This document shows, in pieces, positions 51,265-63,006 of a stretch of 64,000 bases of DNA. The stretch covers positions 56,486,345 through 56,550,344 of the forward strand of contig NC_091015.1 of NCBI RefSeq assembly GCF_041296385.1, in the 5' to 3' direction. The position numbers were made by a program, and so were the translations under genes. The DNA is from Aphelocoma coerulescens. Lineage: Eukaryota > Chordata > Aves > Passeriformes > Corvidae. How positions within the stretch are numbered: position 1 is the first letter of the stretch; every line of letters starts with the position of its first letter. The notes below the pieces were generated by a model. That model was not told the DNA's origin. It made no database searches and saw nothing but the letters and a program-made list of their open reading frames with translations.

Positions 51265-51549
51265 ACAGTTGCCCCAGCAAACACAGGAAAGGCAGCAGCC
51301 TTGAACTGACCATGAGCACATCAGTATGCTGGGATTTTGGATTTCACACGGGCCCTTCTCACAGGAAGGCTCATGTAACCATGGCAATGGAGATCTCTGG
51401 ATGCATCTCATCCTTGTCACCACTAACAAACAAGTACGTTAAATCAGATGCAGGTAAGAAAGGTTTTCCCACTCCTCTTTGCACTAAACAGTTCAGAATT
51501 GCTAGCAACCATAAGGAATAAGAGACAACTTCAGAAGAAAAACAAAGTT

Positions 51550-52683
51550 CCAAGAATCATCACAACTCAGATTTTTATTCAACAGTGAAGTTGAAGGGAA
51601 AGGTGGTTTCTTCCCTTCGGGGCAAATGTTCCAAATGGAAATTAAGTAAAAATATTGTTCCCCAAAAGTACTCACAATGAAATTAGTTTTCATTAAATAT
51701 ATTTGTTTGGCAAAATAAAATAAAAAAATTAGAACCCGTACAAAAAAAATCCCTTGCAAATTTCTAACACTGTAGCAATGACAACAATGTAAACCTGGAT
51801 GTTTGGCAGTTGTAATTAATTTGTGAAAATTACTGTTGAACTTTGGACCAAGGAAATAAAAATCACTTCAAATAGCAACAAGCCAATTTCAGAGGCAACT
51901 GAGGCTTAGGGAACGCTACAGGAATGGGACACACTAGTGGCTTCATACACGGTTTGTGCGAGTGATCTGCTAGTGTGGGGCTATTGTAAGAGCTGGGAGG
52001 AAAAGAAGTTAAAAGCTGTTGCAGCATTGCAGCATATGGTACAGCAAAAACCTGCAGACTTTCCATTCTGGGAGCCGATCGGTTGGGTGAAGGCTGGAGG
52101 CAAGAGCTGAGATGACGGTGGAGAGAATAATGACAGTGACGGATGGTGCAAGCACGGGGAAGCAGTTAACGAATTTCATCATCACATTGGATTCAGTGGT
52201 GAGCAGACTCTTGTGAGTGTCTGGGGGAATCTTCTGCTTACAGTAGCTGCTTTTGCTCCCTACCTCCCTCCTCCTTCCAGTTAAAGCCTCTGCCCTGCCA
52301 AGTGGGTTTCACAGGCATGCAGTTTGGTAACAACGTCCTTTAGTTAAGAATGTCTGTTCCAGTATTAAAAATGTAAAAAAAGTCCTCAGGAGGGTGCTTC
52401 TTAGTGGCAGTCTTTGCCTTAAGCAAGGCCAATGGCCTGCAATTACAAGTTAATTAAAGCAATGTGGATTTGGATGAGCAATGGGGAAGATGGGAATGGG
52501 GAAGGAAGGGATGCAGGGAACAGGGAGGAATGCAAGTGTTTCTACATCCCTCCCCAAAGCCAAAATCCAAGGTGCAAAAGTGGGTTTCTTTTTTTCCTCA
52601 CACTCTTCTTTTTTTTTTTTTTTTTTTAATCTCTCTCCAGTTATAATGTATTTCCAGTTTCAGAGCAAGTTTCAGTGACTGCC
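51550..52683 (-). other. ELMO1: ELMO1 3' untranslated region (predicted)
   Basis: Sequence between the stop codon and the first downstream AATAAA on the minus strand, about 1.1 kb. It contains an A19 tract in transcript sense (T run 52609-52627). The exact end depends on the polyadenylation site chosen. An ATTAAA-type hexamer also occurs only about 55 bases after the stop, but is an unlikely major site. Confidence 0.6.
51574..51579 (-). terminator. ELMO1: Candidate ELMO1 polyadenylation signal
   Basis: AATAAA on the minus strand (TTTATT on plus) is the first canonical hexamer after the ELMO1 stop. It is followed by a GT-rich stretch (TGAGTTGTGATGATTCTTGG) suitable as a downstream element. 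Confidence 0.55.
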
Positions 52684-52884
52684 TCAGTTACAGTCATAAA
52701 CAAAGTCGTAGTTGCTGGGCTCCTTTGGGATAGGTGGGGGAGCATCTGGGATCTGTATATTTTCCAAGTCAAGGAGGCGTAGCTTTATCTCCATGCTGAG
52801 CAGCGTGTCTAGGTCGTTCCGCGTTAGGTCACTCAACATATCCTTCCCAAGGAGGGCGTTCAAACCATCGGTCCATACACAATA
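52684..52884 (-). CDS. ELMO1: ELMO1 last coding exon (C-terminus, PxxP tail)
   Basis: This exon encodes the final 66 residues plus stop of ELMO1, the scaffold that binds DOCK1/DOCK2 and directs Rac activation in engulfment, migration and phagocyte signalling. It begins [20 protein letters not shown] at the acceptor CCTGTGCAG|TATTG. It continues with the PH-associated helix ([20 protein letters not shown]) and ends in [18 protein letters not shown], with TGA at 52686-52684. The PPPIPKEP stretch is the DOCK SH3-binding motif. DMLSD, NIQIPD and the YDCN end identify ELMO1 rather than ELMO2, which as I recall ends differently. The length from acceptor to stop fits residues 662-727 of a 727-residue protein. 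Human has an M where this sequence has the L of DMLSD. Confidence 0.98.
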   Translation of the reverse strand, partial: YCVWTDGLNALLGKDMLSDLTRNDLDTLLSMEIKLRLLDLENIQIPDAPPPIPKEPSNYDFVYDCN

Positions 52885-55800
52885 CTGCACAGGAAAAGGA
52901 TAAAAACTGTCATTAATAGGCTTTTCATACACAAACTCCTTGTCTGGTCTGGTCCTCTACGGTTCTTGCTCCCATGGCGACTTACAAAGAGACCTAAAAT
53001 TAGTTTGATGCCTTTTATCAGCTCGTATCATGAAAAAGCCTTTCACTGAGCTGCTCAGAAAATGGAAAAAAAATCCAGAAAATGGGAAGAAATGACTGTA
53101 TTTAGTTGTTTGACAATTTGCTATCTCCTCCAAACTTCTTGCTGAATGTTCTTCCAGACTTACTGGAGAAGGAACAATATCTAACTTAGGACAACAAACC
53201 TCTGGAGAAATCTCCTTCACTCCTCTCATTCTCTTTCCCCAGTACCTATCAAAAAAGCCTGATTATCTTACACTAACTAAACTTTTAATTCCAAGACAGT
53301 TAAGTTAGGTGAACTGAATCCCACCCCAAATCCTTCTTGACTCATTATCTAAAAAATCCTATGCTATCTATCTACTTTTATTATGGTTTGCTTTCCTATA
53401 CACAAAGTTGTTACAATTGATTGTCTCATATATCTATGCCTACTTTACCACTATTTTACACAAAATAACATGTTGTGAAAGCTACAGTCAGTTAATGCTG
53501 TGTCCTTAATGAAAATTAAATGCCAAGCTGCTTGGATGTAATACTAAATGCTGCAAATGCTGAACTGGCCTCTAAAACCTTTTCCTTACTGGTAGCTTTT
53601 TCCTAATAAGAGATGCCATCTTTCCCAACAGCTGACAGCTTGTGATAAACGTGGGCTGAATAACCATTTTAAATCAGCAACAAATTCAAGGGAGATTGGT
53701 GATCTAGAGTCAACTTCTATTGAATAAGTCACTTTCATTTATTACTACAAGCCATTTATTCAACTATGAACAGAAGTACTCAAATGCTGTCATCTAAAAA
53801 TAAAGATTTCAATCATGAACTTGTGTCCTAGTTTGCAGGAGAAAAATTAAATCAACCGTAACTGCATTTTTATCTTACAAATACTTCTGCTGGATTTCAT
53901 GCCAAAAAAAAGGTTTTTAAATTTAGCTGACCATTTGCTACATGATGCTGCCGAGTTTAAAGATAGCCATGGTTGACTTCATCCCATAGCAGAAATGAGG
54001 ATTATTTTTAAGGAAGAGAGAGAAGCCCCCCTCTTCATCCAGAAAAAGGGCATATTTTAAAAATAGGATGGGTTAGCACACTTCAGCATCCGAAGTGAAA
54101 TCCAACCCACTTAAGTCAGTAACAAAACAGTAGCAGAGGGAGCTTTTTCACCCAGGGTGTGGACAAGCCAAGCTGCAGCTTTAATATGAGATCAGCTCTA
54201 TAGAAGAGACTTTAGAGTTCAGGTTGTCCTGCTGACCAGTACTAAATAAACAACTTAGCCTGCTTATTCTAGGCTGTCAGTGTACCACTGAAGACTTTTA
54301 AAGCATGTAATTTTTTTGGAGCGTATGCAGAACATCAGGAAAAGAAAGGAGCTATTCTAGAAAAATAGTTATATTTGAACAGACTATCATCTTCTACAAT
54401 TTACTTGAAATCTTTTTTCGGGAAAGTTTTCCCTGAATTCATTATGAAGAAAGGAACAGAAAAGCAAAAGGCTCTGCTCAGGTTACAGGAGAGCAGAGAA
54501 TCTTTTCAACAGATGCAGCCCCTGACGTAAATCGTCCATCACCTGCACAGCCAGTGCGGCCAGCGCTCCCTCTGGGGAGGAATCCCAGAGAGCCAGAAAG
54601 CAGAACCGCAGTTCTCCCCTCTTCCAGATACAACTCGTTCAGGGCCCAGAGAAACCAAATTCTGGCCACAATTCTGATAAGTGCAATGGCCTGGAAAAGG
54701 GGCTTCCTCTCTAATCTCCATATTGGCAAATGCACCTAATTAAACTCCTGCACATGTTGAGCAGAGAGACATCCTAATGAGATGGTGGGAAAACAGAGGC
54801 ATTCATTCAGAAGCTTTTTTCTTCTTAATATGCAAAAGAGACGAAGAGCCACTGAAAAATTAATTTACGAGATTCATTTTCATAAAACTCCAATGAAACC
54901 TAATTATGGCTTCTCTCATCAGTTTCTCTGTCAAAAATCATGGGTAAGATTAATCCACCTTTTTTGCTATGTAGTTGAAACCAGTTATTAGTATTTAAAT
55001 TATAAACAAATACAATGGAGTGATCTCATGGTACTGAATCCTCTGGCTAGCAGTAAGCTCAAACAGATGGCTAAGGGAATTGACAAACTTAAGTGTGCTA
55101 GAATGAGGTCCACATTTCAATGATACTGGTTCAGTAATGAGATTTTATCAAAGAATTGCCCTGGGACTCAAGAACTAGAAAGGTTGCACAGGCTTCATCC
55201 ATCTGGATGCATCTGGATGCAGCCCCGAGCAACCTGGTCTGAGCTCACTGCTGACCTGCTTTGAGCAGGAGATTGGACTCGGGACACCTCCAAGGTTCCT
55301 TGCAGCCAGAATTATCCTATGAGCCTCATTCAATTTTTCTTTTTAGGACACTCAACTCCCACGTTTCAACCTCACTCTACAATCACGAGGGCTGCACAAG
55401 TACTTAAAAAAAGCCCTGCAAGTCTGACCTGAAATTGTCATGTACCAACATCATTCCTGGTGCTTCACACAAAGCTTTCCAAATCTTGAATTGTCACCAC
55501 CAAAGCTCCCAAACTGACAATGCTGCTAAACCAGCACTTCTATCAACAGGCACCCCAACTACTTTGATGAAGAGTCACGGGCTTCACAACATGCTACTTG
55601 CCTTTCCTTGTGGGTGCTTCCTCTGAACACTTGTACTTTCTACTTTCATCACAACTCACTCTTCTGCAGGCCATGGAAAAATACAGAGGAAGCAAGATAT
55701 CTTTTTAAAAACTTTCATTTGGGAACTGTCAAGTGGCAGCAGAGACTGTTGCCTCTGGCCATTTTTTTGAACATATTAATTTTGTTTCAAAGCAGCTGCA

Positions 55801-57408
55801 CAAGACCAGAAAGAGAAATGAAGATAAAAGGTGTGTTTAATGCAATCATGAGCAATTGGGTTAGTGCATCTCAGTGCTACTTCCTGTCAGCGGGATGCAG
55901 TAGCAGCTTTTGAACATTCAGGCCATTAAAATCCACTTGTAGCTATAAGCTATATTTGAGATACAGTGGCTGAAAAAATTGTTGGTTTTTATGACCATTT
56001 GCTCTTATGAGCTGAAACAGTCTAGATTTGAGTTTCTGGAGGATTTATATCAGATACCACTGAACATATGTTCAGTTCTGAGGATGAAGACAACCATGTT
56101 TTTCTTAGAACTACAGCTCTAGTGGCACACTGTGCCTGGGATACTATTGCTCCTTCCGCTTACATGAAAACTGACCAGCAAATACTTCTCTGGAATGAAC
56201 ATTCTTGAAAATGACACTCAAATATTAATCCACAGAAAGACCCAAATGGGCATAACCTTATCTCCTCTCCTAAAATTAACATTTAGTTGAAGGTTTTAGT
56301 CCAGAATAACAAATGTTGAAGTGGCATAACTAATGCACTTCACTTGTAAAGCAATTTCATGCACTTTTTAAACACTACAGTATAATGCAGTTTAAAGTAA
56401 TCTTCTGTAGCTCATAATCTTAACACAGTGTCGTGAACTGAGACCAAATGTGATACCTCAAAATAAGTGTGCAAATGGAACACAACTCTTCTTGCTTTAG
56501 AAATAAGAAGGATTTTTTTAAATACAGTGCATTCTGCTAAACCTTTACTTGAAATTTCTTTGAGAGAAACACATTCAGTGATTCAACACAACTAAGGTAA
56601 ATTAATCCCATCACATGCCAGAAGGCAATGATGTTGTCTATTTCCTTGTGGTTTTTACTAAGAAAAGGGAGCAGGGAAGGGACTATCATTCATCCTTGCT
56701 GTTGCTATTTACATTGTCTTCCGACAAGTGAAAGCCATTGCAAAACACTCCCCTGTAGAAATGGAATAGAGGGGGCCTTCTATGATCACCTGTCATGAGT
56801 GGTTTTAAGCAACGTGTAAGTAAGAAAAAGGGGATATGCAATGCATATATGGAGACCCAGACTCCATATGCAATATGGAGACCACAACTCTTTGGCTGAA
56901 ATTGAGACCCAGTATGGCATAACCACCCCTGATTATGCTGTTATTGTCAAGATGAACTGAGGCTGGCAGAGATTCTTCGAAAGTTTGGCTGTACAAATCC
57001 TCAGTGTTGAACGTTCTCTAGTGTCTAAAGTACAGCAGACCACAAGAAATGAGGAAATGCTGAACGAGGTCTATAGAACTTCAAGGTCTGCCCAAGCTCT
57101 CTTTTCTCCTTCTTATGGCTCATATTTCAGGAGGGCTTAGAAATACTGACCTGTAATTTGGAGCTTCATGTGCTCTGTGATGTAGGAATACAAAACATAT
57201 TTCTTCTGTGGCTCATGCAAGAAAATTGCAGATCTTGTTCCTGTACTAATCCCTTGAATTTCAGTTTGTTTTGAGACATGACACTGATTTAGACGGACCT
57301 ATACCCTGGGCCAAGATGCCCATTCTTATGTTCTTACAAAGCCATCTGGTGCCTTAAAGCAGCTAAGACAACTTCAAAGAAATTTCTGTACTCTGAACTT
57401 AAACTTAC
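52885..57408 (-). other. ELMO1: ELMO1 last intron
   Basis: A 4.5-kb intron with GT-AG ends. It contains one CR1 3' fragment near 55.2 kb. No other gene is supported. Confidence 0.85.
55190..55325 (+). mobile_element. CR1 3'-end fragment in ELMO1 intron
   Basis: GAGCAACCTGGTCTGAGC, CTGCTTTGAGCAGGAGATTG, GACACCTCCAAGGTTCCTTG and the degraded AATTATCCTATGAG end match the plus-strand CR1 3' order. The left limit is uncertain. It includes a tandem copy of CATCTGGATG near 55199-55220. Confidence 0.8.
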
Positions 57409-57486
57409 CTCATGTTTGTCTGGAGCAATGAAATTCAACTGGCCACTTGAGTCATACAATATAGAGAAAGCAAGCTCTAGCACCTC
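57409..57486 (-). CDS. ELMO1: ELMO1 penultimate coding exon (PH domain)
   Basis: This 78-bp exon, phase 0 on both sides, encodes 26 residues: EVLELAFSILYDSSGQLNFI then APDKHE. The acceptor is TTGTTCCAG|GAGGTG and the donor CATGAG|GTAAGTTT. It matches human ELMO1 EVLELAFSILYD...QLNFIAPDKHE, with SSGQ where I recall SNCQ. It forms the last strands of the atypical PH domain, ahead of the C-terminal helix that packs against DOCK. It joins both neighbours in frame (KQNK|EVLEL and DKHE|YCVW). Expected residues are 636-661. Confidence 0.98.
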
Positions 57487-60400
57487 CTGGAACAATACAA
57501 AGAAACACATATTAACGCTGCATGAAAGAGCATTCGTACATTCAGGTCTGTCCTCCTTTACTATCCCTTATTTCCCAAAACAAGTTGCAAAATAGGTTAT
57601 GGTAGTCTCCTGTCTGGCCAAAGCTGCAGCAGTACCAGACCACTGCAAGAGACTGGCACAGCAAGAATCCCACCACAGATGCTTCAGTAAAAACAAACTC
57701 ACCCACCTCAGTGTTTACTGCAGCCCACTGGGTCATGCATTACTTTAGCAATTAAGTTTGAGCTAGGCAATGGTGAGGACTGAAATCAATATAATGAATA
57801 ATAGTACACGTGCAAGAAACTCTTCACGAAGACTCACAGTTTTTTTCAGTTTGTATAGATTAAACTCACAAAGTTCTGCAAGGTTTGATTCCTTGTGTTA
57901 AAAATCTTGTCAGGACAATTAATATCCTGGTATATACTTACGTTCTTTTCACTGCTGGAAATATATTAAATTATTCACTCTCAGGAGATTTCTGTAATTT
58001 TGTTTCCATCTGAACCAGAATCGTCAGCCTCAGTCAAGCCAAACTATGCCGGTTACTTAAAGACTCAAAGGAATTTTGGGAAAGGAAAAAGCAATTATCT
58101 TCTTTTCCCCCTAAGCACTGAAGCTGGAATTGTAAAAGGTACCTAGGAGAATTCATAAAGTGCTGACCTTCCCTAAAAGTCACCTGGATTTGAATTCCCA
58201 TGGGGAAACACAGGCAATCTGAATAAATAATGAACTTTCAGTGGCCAGCAGTGAGCATGCAAAGATGTTGTCTTATCTGTTGTCATATTATGGTTTCTGC
58301 CCACATCACTACAGGTGCCATTACAAGGATCTCACAATCTGCAAGCTCGATGTTATGGGTATATTAACTGTGGAAAAGAGACCCAGCTACAGAGCCAGAG
58401 TGCTGACTTGTAACTATGATCTGTATCACATGTCCTGTTCTTTTTGCCTCTTGGCTTCCTCTGCCCTGTCATACTCATGGCTTTTGCTGACTCTCAGCTG
58501 ACAGCAGTCCCTGCACTGCCAGCAGTGACAGAAGAGCTTCCTAAATTTGCTACACTAAATTTTAAAATGGAAGAATTGAGTGTGGGGACTGCAGCATAAA
58601 CATTGTTCTAGATTTCTACCCCTGATCTCCCAGTCTGAGACAGACATATGTATTCGGATTTCTGTAAGGGCTTTTTTGGTTTTGAAGTTGTATGATTAAG
58701 AGCAGAGTCTGAACCATAAAACTTGCAATCCTTAGGGATAATCTTGGATAATAAGAGATTAAACTTCTCATGGGAAATGTTCTTGTTTTCCTGGAGTTTA
58801 GTTACTAGGTTCGACTTGATGTATTGCCAGGCTACAGGAGACAAAGCTGTGTTAAATCCTCACTGTGTTAAATCCCCATGGAGGCTGCAAGTACTAACAG
58901 TGCTGGTGCACTCAGCAAACAAATGGCTCAGGGCTCACATGGCCTTTGTGTGTTGTAGGCATGTCTCTCAGCCACACTTTATTAAGAGTGATGTCCCTCA
59001 TTACAGAAACAAACCTACCTCTACCCACACGAACCCAGCATTATCTCCTCACATAGTGTTATAAATTACTGACAGAACATACCAAGTAATGCCACTGAGG
59101 TTGTGAAAATAAAATGCAGCTCTGAAAAAAGGGCTTGTACTGCTATATGATGATGTTCCTGAATTTCATGAAGATCAACAATCCAACAGGCCTGACTCCT
59201 GTAATTTTTCCTTTGGGAAACTCCTATGAATATAACTTCTTCTTCACCTCAAAGAGAGAAAAAGGAAGACAAAAATCTCTGCTTGGAAGAGAAACGTGTC
59301 AGGAAATCAAGGGATTGGTCATTTCCAGTCAGGCAGAGAATGAGAAAGGACTATATTAAGGGCACCAAGCTTCTCTTTCCGGGGAAAAGTGTTATTTTGG
59401 CAGGCCTGGCTACAGCTCAGCTTCTTTGCTGGCTGCTCTGGACTCTATAGGCTTGGGAATTACAGCTTCCAGGTGCCAGCATCTCTGCTGCTTTATGCAC
59501 AGCAAACTGTCAAGGAAAATGGAAGCCAAAGGAGCTGGAGTTGCCAACTAGCCCTCCACAGTGGTCTCAGTGGTTGAGCTGGCTGACTTGTCAGGGACCC
59601 CCACCTGGTTTTGTTACACTCCCATCAATGACAAGCAGGAACTGGCAATTCTTAAAGGAGAAATGGTCAGTCTTTACGAGCCATCTGTAGTTTTCTCTTC
59701 CTTTTTCTGTTCTACTTCTCAACCTTTCTCAGTAATTTTTCACTCAAGCTTTTTCCACTTGTTTCTCTATCCCTCTGGTCTTTTTTATCTTACATTCCCT
59801 CCAACCTGTTCCTTTCTTCTTTGTTTTGCTTTCCTCCTCCCACACCTCTAGCTGCTGAACTCACTCTCTTGGCATTCCTAGCTCCTTCCACATGTCAGAC
59901 CTCTGCCCTTCCCTAGATGGTTCTCAAAGGTTGGGAATTGGGACCCACAATGTGCCTCTCTTCTGAGCTGTGCTGAAAACAGAGAACAAGACATTCTGCA
60001 AGGGCAGGCTGATACTTCTCACTCCTTGGCTTCAGCTCTGTGGGGGAAGCTGCTGTAGGTGGTATGAAGGGAAGGTTGCTCTCCCATGCCCAGAGCTTCT
60101 CTCTACCGCAGTCTCCCCTGGTCCCAACACAGGCCAGAAGCAAGCTATTTTTCATGAACAGGCATTTTGGGTGCCTATGGCAAAGTGATCCCATGCAGCT
60201 GGAATGACCTCACTACTTTCTGCCTGCTCTGTCTTCAATACCCTCAAAATACCCGTGTCTTTACTGAAGGCTGAGGCCTCGCCATGTTGAGTTTGCTTGC
60301 CAGAGTCAGAAGATCTGCCCCAAAGACCTATCTAGACAGGCAGAAGCAGGGAACTTGTTCAACCAACATGAAATAGGAGATAAGCATCATTCATCAAGGA

Positions 60401-62923
60401 AGTGAGTGCAACCATTTCAGCTGACTAAAAAGGCACAAAGCCTGAAACCTGCCACATCAGAAAATAAAGGGTGATAGGAGAACACTTCAAAATACCTGGC
60501 AATGTTTTTTTCTAATTCTTTTATCATGCTTTCTTTTGAAGGCTGCAAAATCTGACATACTTAATTTCCTTGAAATTCATTGATACTACTTGAGAGTCAG
60601 AAACAAGGATTTCAAAATTAAACCTAATTTTAAAACACAGGCAAGACAAACAGCAATGGATTCAGGTCTAGTCCTATCACATTGTTCCAGCTTCATATGC
60701 ATGCAAATTCCAATTCAGTTTAACTCTTATTTCTTTCTAAATTGTCCTGCTGGAAGAACAATGGCCATGTGCTGGCAAATGAAGAGACACTGAAGCCTTT
60801 GTTATGGACATTTTGCCAATTCCAGCTATGCTCATAGCATGGCATTCTGCCATTCAATTTTCTTTTCTGTCAATGAATAAAATTGAGGTGGATGTTATAA
60901 TACGTACAAAGAAAGCACAGGATGAAAAGGCCTCTTAAAAAATATATCACTGATTGTAAAATTTCAGAAAGTGAAAGGTTTCATACACCAAATTCAGCTG
61001 AATTGCATTCTGTGTCTGCCTTTTTGTAAATTTTAATTTCATAACCCATATACGACTTGATATACTGCAAACAACACGTTATTCCTCCTATGTCAGTTAA
61101 GTAGTTGCAATATTGTGCCTGACAGTTTGATTGGGATGACAAATAATTTCAAAAATTCTGTGCTTCTCAGGGGAAGAAACAAGGAATTGAGGAAATAAAA
61201 AAAAAAAAAAAAGCCACCAAACCAAGAACCCCAAACCCCATTAAAACCCCTGCACCACATCAGAAATAGTAAAACCATCAAAATTGCCATTGCCTGGGTC
61301 ACAAATATGCTCCAGCCATGGATGCAGCCATGCTACCTAGGAATTCCTGATCTTCACATTCTCAGCCAGAAATTTTATACCAGTCCAAAGCAATTTTACC
61401 TAAGGAAATGGGGCAATGCTGAGAGCTGAGGACAAACTGATCTGCAGCATTCCTATTTCGCATTAAATACTATCTAGACATTACTGCTCCATAACGATGA
61501 CACATTTCCATCACTGCCACCCACTGCTTTCCATCTTTCCCTTTTGCGTGGACATATGAATGCTAAGACAAGGAAGCACTAAAAATATTTTATATGCATC
61601 ATAAAATGTCCCAGCCAAATGTGTTGATGGTTCAGCTCTAACATGAGGTAGGAGTTGTATGTAATCTATTGTGCTCATGTGTGTCCGTTTGTGCCCTGAT
61701 TCAGGAAATCAACAAGGAAAAACACTCCTGGGAGTTTTTCTTCCTCACTTGGCATGACTTTTTCCTTTCCTACCATGTAAAGCCAATGCTGAAAGGAGAA
61801 CAACTTCTCTGTATGAAAACAAATGCAAAAAATACTCAAGATGCTCTGCCAATCTGTGCATAGTTAAGGAAAGTTGCAGCTGTGAAGGTAAAACTAATTG
61901 TGTGACATAGCTTTGACAGTGCCTTCTCAGCTTTTATGGCTCCCATCAGAACTGCTTTTTCCAATTTTAACCTGAAGTGTTGAAGCAGGAACTCTTAACA
62001 TCACTATTTTGTCCATCAAAATCTCCTTCTGGTCGGACCCAAAATGTCTTAAGTTTCAGGTAATCAGAAATTTTGTATCAAAACCTGTGATCTGGCTCCC
62101 AGACCTCTCAGGGTGTTGTTCTAGGTCAGACCAAACACCATTAGAGTCTCACTGCTTTCTTGTAAAGGTCAGAGAGACAACCTGATAGAAAATTTATGAA
62201 CATACCTCACAGAACATGGTATGAAGACCTTCACCACTAATGATGGCAGACTTTGCTAGTAACTCCATTTCTTTTTGATGTGGAGACAATTCTTACTAAC
62301 AAAAACTCTGCGAGATTCTGGCACTGCACAATTTTAGTACTACTGTCAGCTTACAGTTCTTGATCTGAAACTCTGAAAGGTAGTATGAATCTAATTTAAG
62401 CTGAATATTATCTCTTACCAAATGCACTGCTGAGCACATCCTTATACGGCTCCTCAATTGCCCAGGATCTACCTTACATCATTTTGTTGGCAGTTGTTTA
62501 TCTACCTGACTGGACCTGCAGGTATCATCAGCTGGACATTAATTGCAATTTTGGCATGTGTTCACTGAATGCGGGCTCATCAGAGAACACAGCTGGAACA
62601 AAGTAGTTATTTATCAGAGAGAATTAGGAGCAGGTACCAACAGCCATTGCTGCTTTGCTTTAGAGGCAGAAAATATCACTACTAAAGACTATTCCACTTG
62701 TGCTCTGGGCTTAACACAATGCCCATCTGCCATGAAATATGAGTAAAGAAGGGTAAGCTGTCCCAGTAATTTAACTCATATGGTCTGAGGTGGAAACAAA
62801 GGATGTACATACATGGAAATGTGGCAGGCTGGAATGAAAAATACCTGTGTTACTTCAAGGAGGTCAAGTTGACAAGCTTTGTATTCTGCACAGTATGTGT
62901 CCATAACAATTTGAGAACCATAC
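57487..62923 (-). other. ELMO1: ELMO1 penultimate intron
   Basis: A 5.4-kb intron with GT-AG ends. It contains an A15 tract at 61198-61212 and a 13-bp direct repeat (CTGTGTTAAATCC) at 58847-58859 and 58863-58875. No other gene is supported. Confidence 0.85.
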
Positions 62924-63006
62924 CTTGTTTTGTTTAAGAGCTCCTTTCTCCTTCATGTGTGGGCAGTCTTTCCCAGTCACAACAGCTTTTATATCTGCCA
63001 CTGGCA
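62924..63006 (-). CDS. ELMO1: ELMO1 antepenultimate coding exon (PH domain)
   Basis: This 83-bp exon starts with two bases of a split leucine codon and then reads [20 protein letters not shown] followed by GALKQNK, identical to the human ELMO1 PH-domain segment as I recall it. The acceptor is TTTTTAATGTAG|TGCCAG, preceded by a T14 tract (the A run at 63021-63034 on the plus strand), and the donor is AACAAG|GTATGG. Expected residues are about 608-635. The next upstream exon lies outside the window, beyond 64000. Confidence 0.98.

Larger units (their letters stand above)
30166..51549. other. ELMO1-AOAH intergenic region
   Basis: About 21 kb between the candidate ELMO1 polyadenylation site and the AOAH start. 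It holds two CR1 fragments, homopolymer tracts (a T/C tract at about 34792-34812 and T15 at 49203-49217), a TG-rich stretch at 45552-45583, a G-quadruplex motif at 46139-46168 and a perfect palindrome at 50501-50526. Frames up to about 160 codons exist on both strands (for example 43382-43873 plus and 39273-39722 minus), without recognisable domains, splice context or unbroken homology. I support no gene here. Confidence 0.7.
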
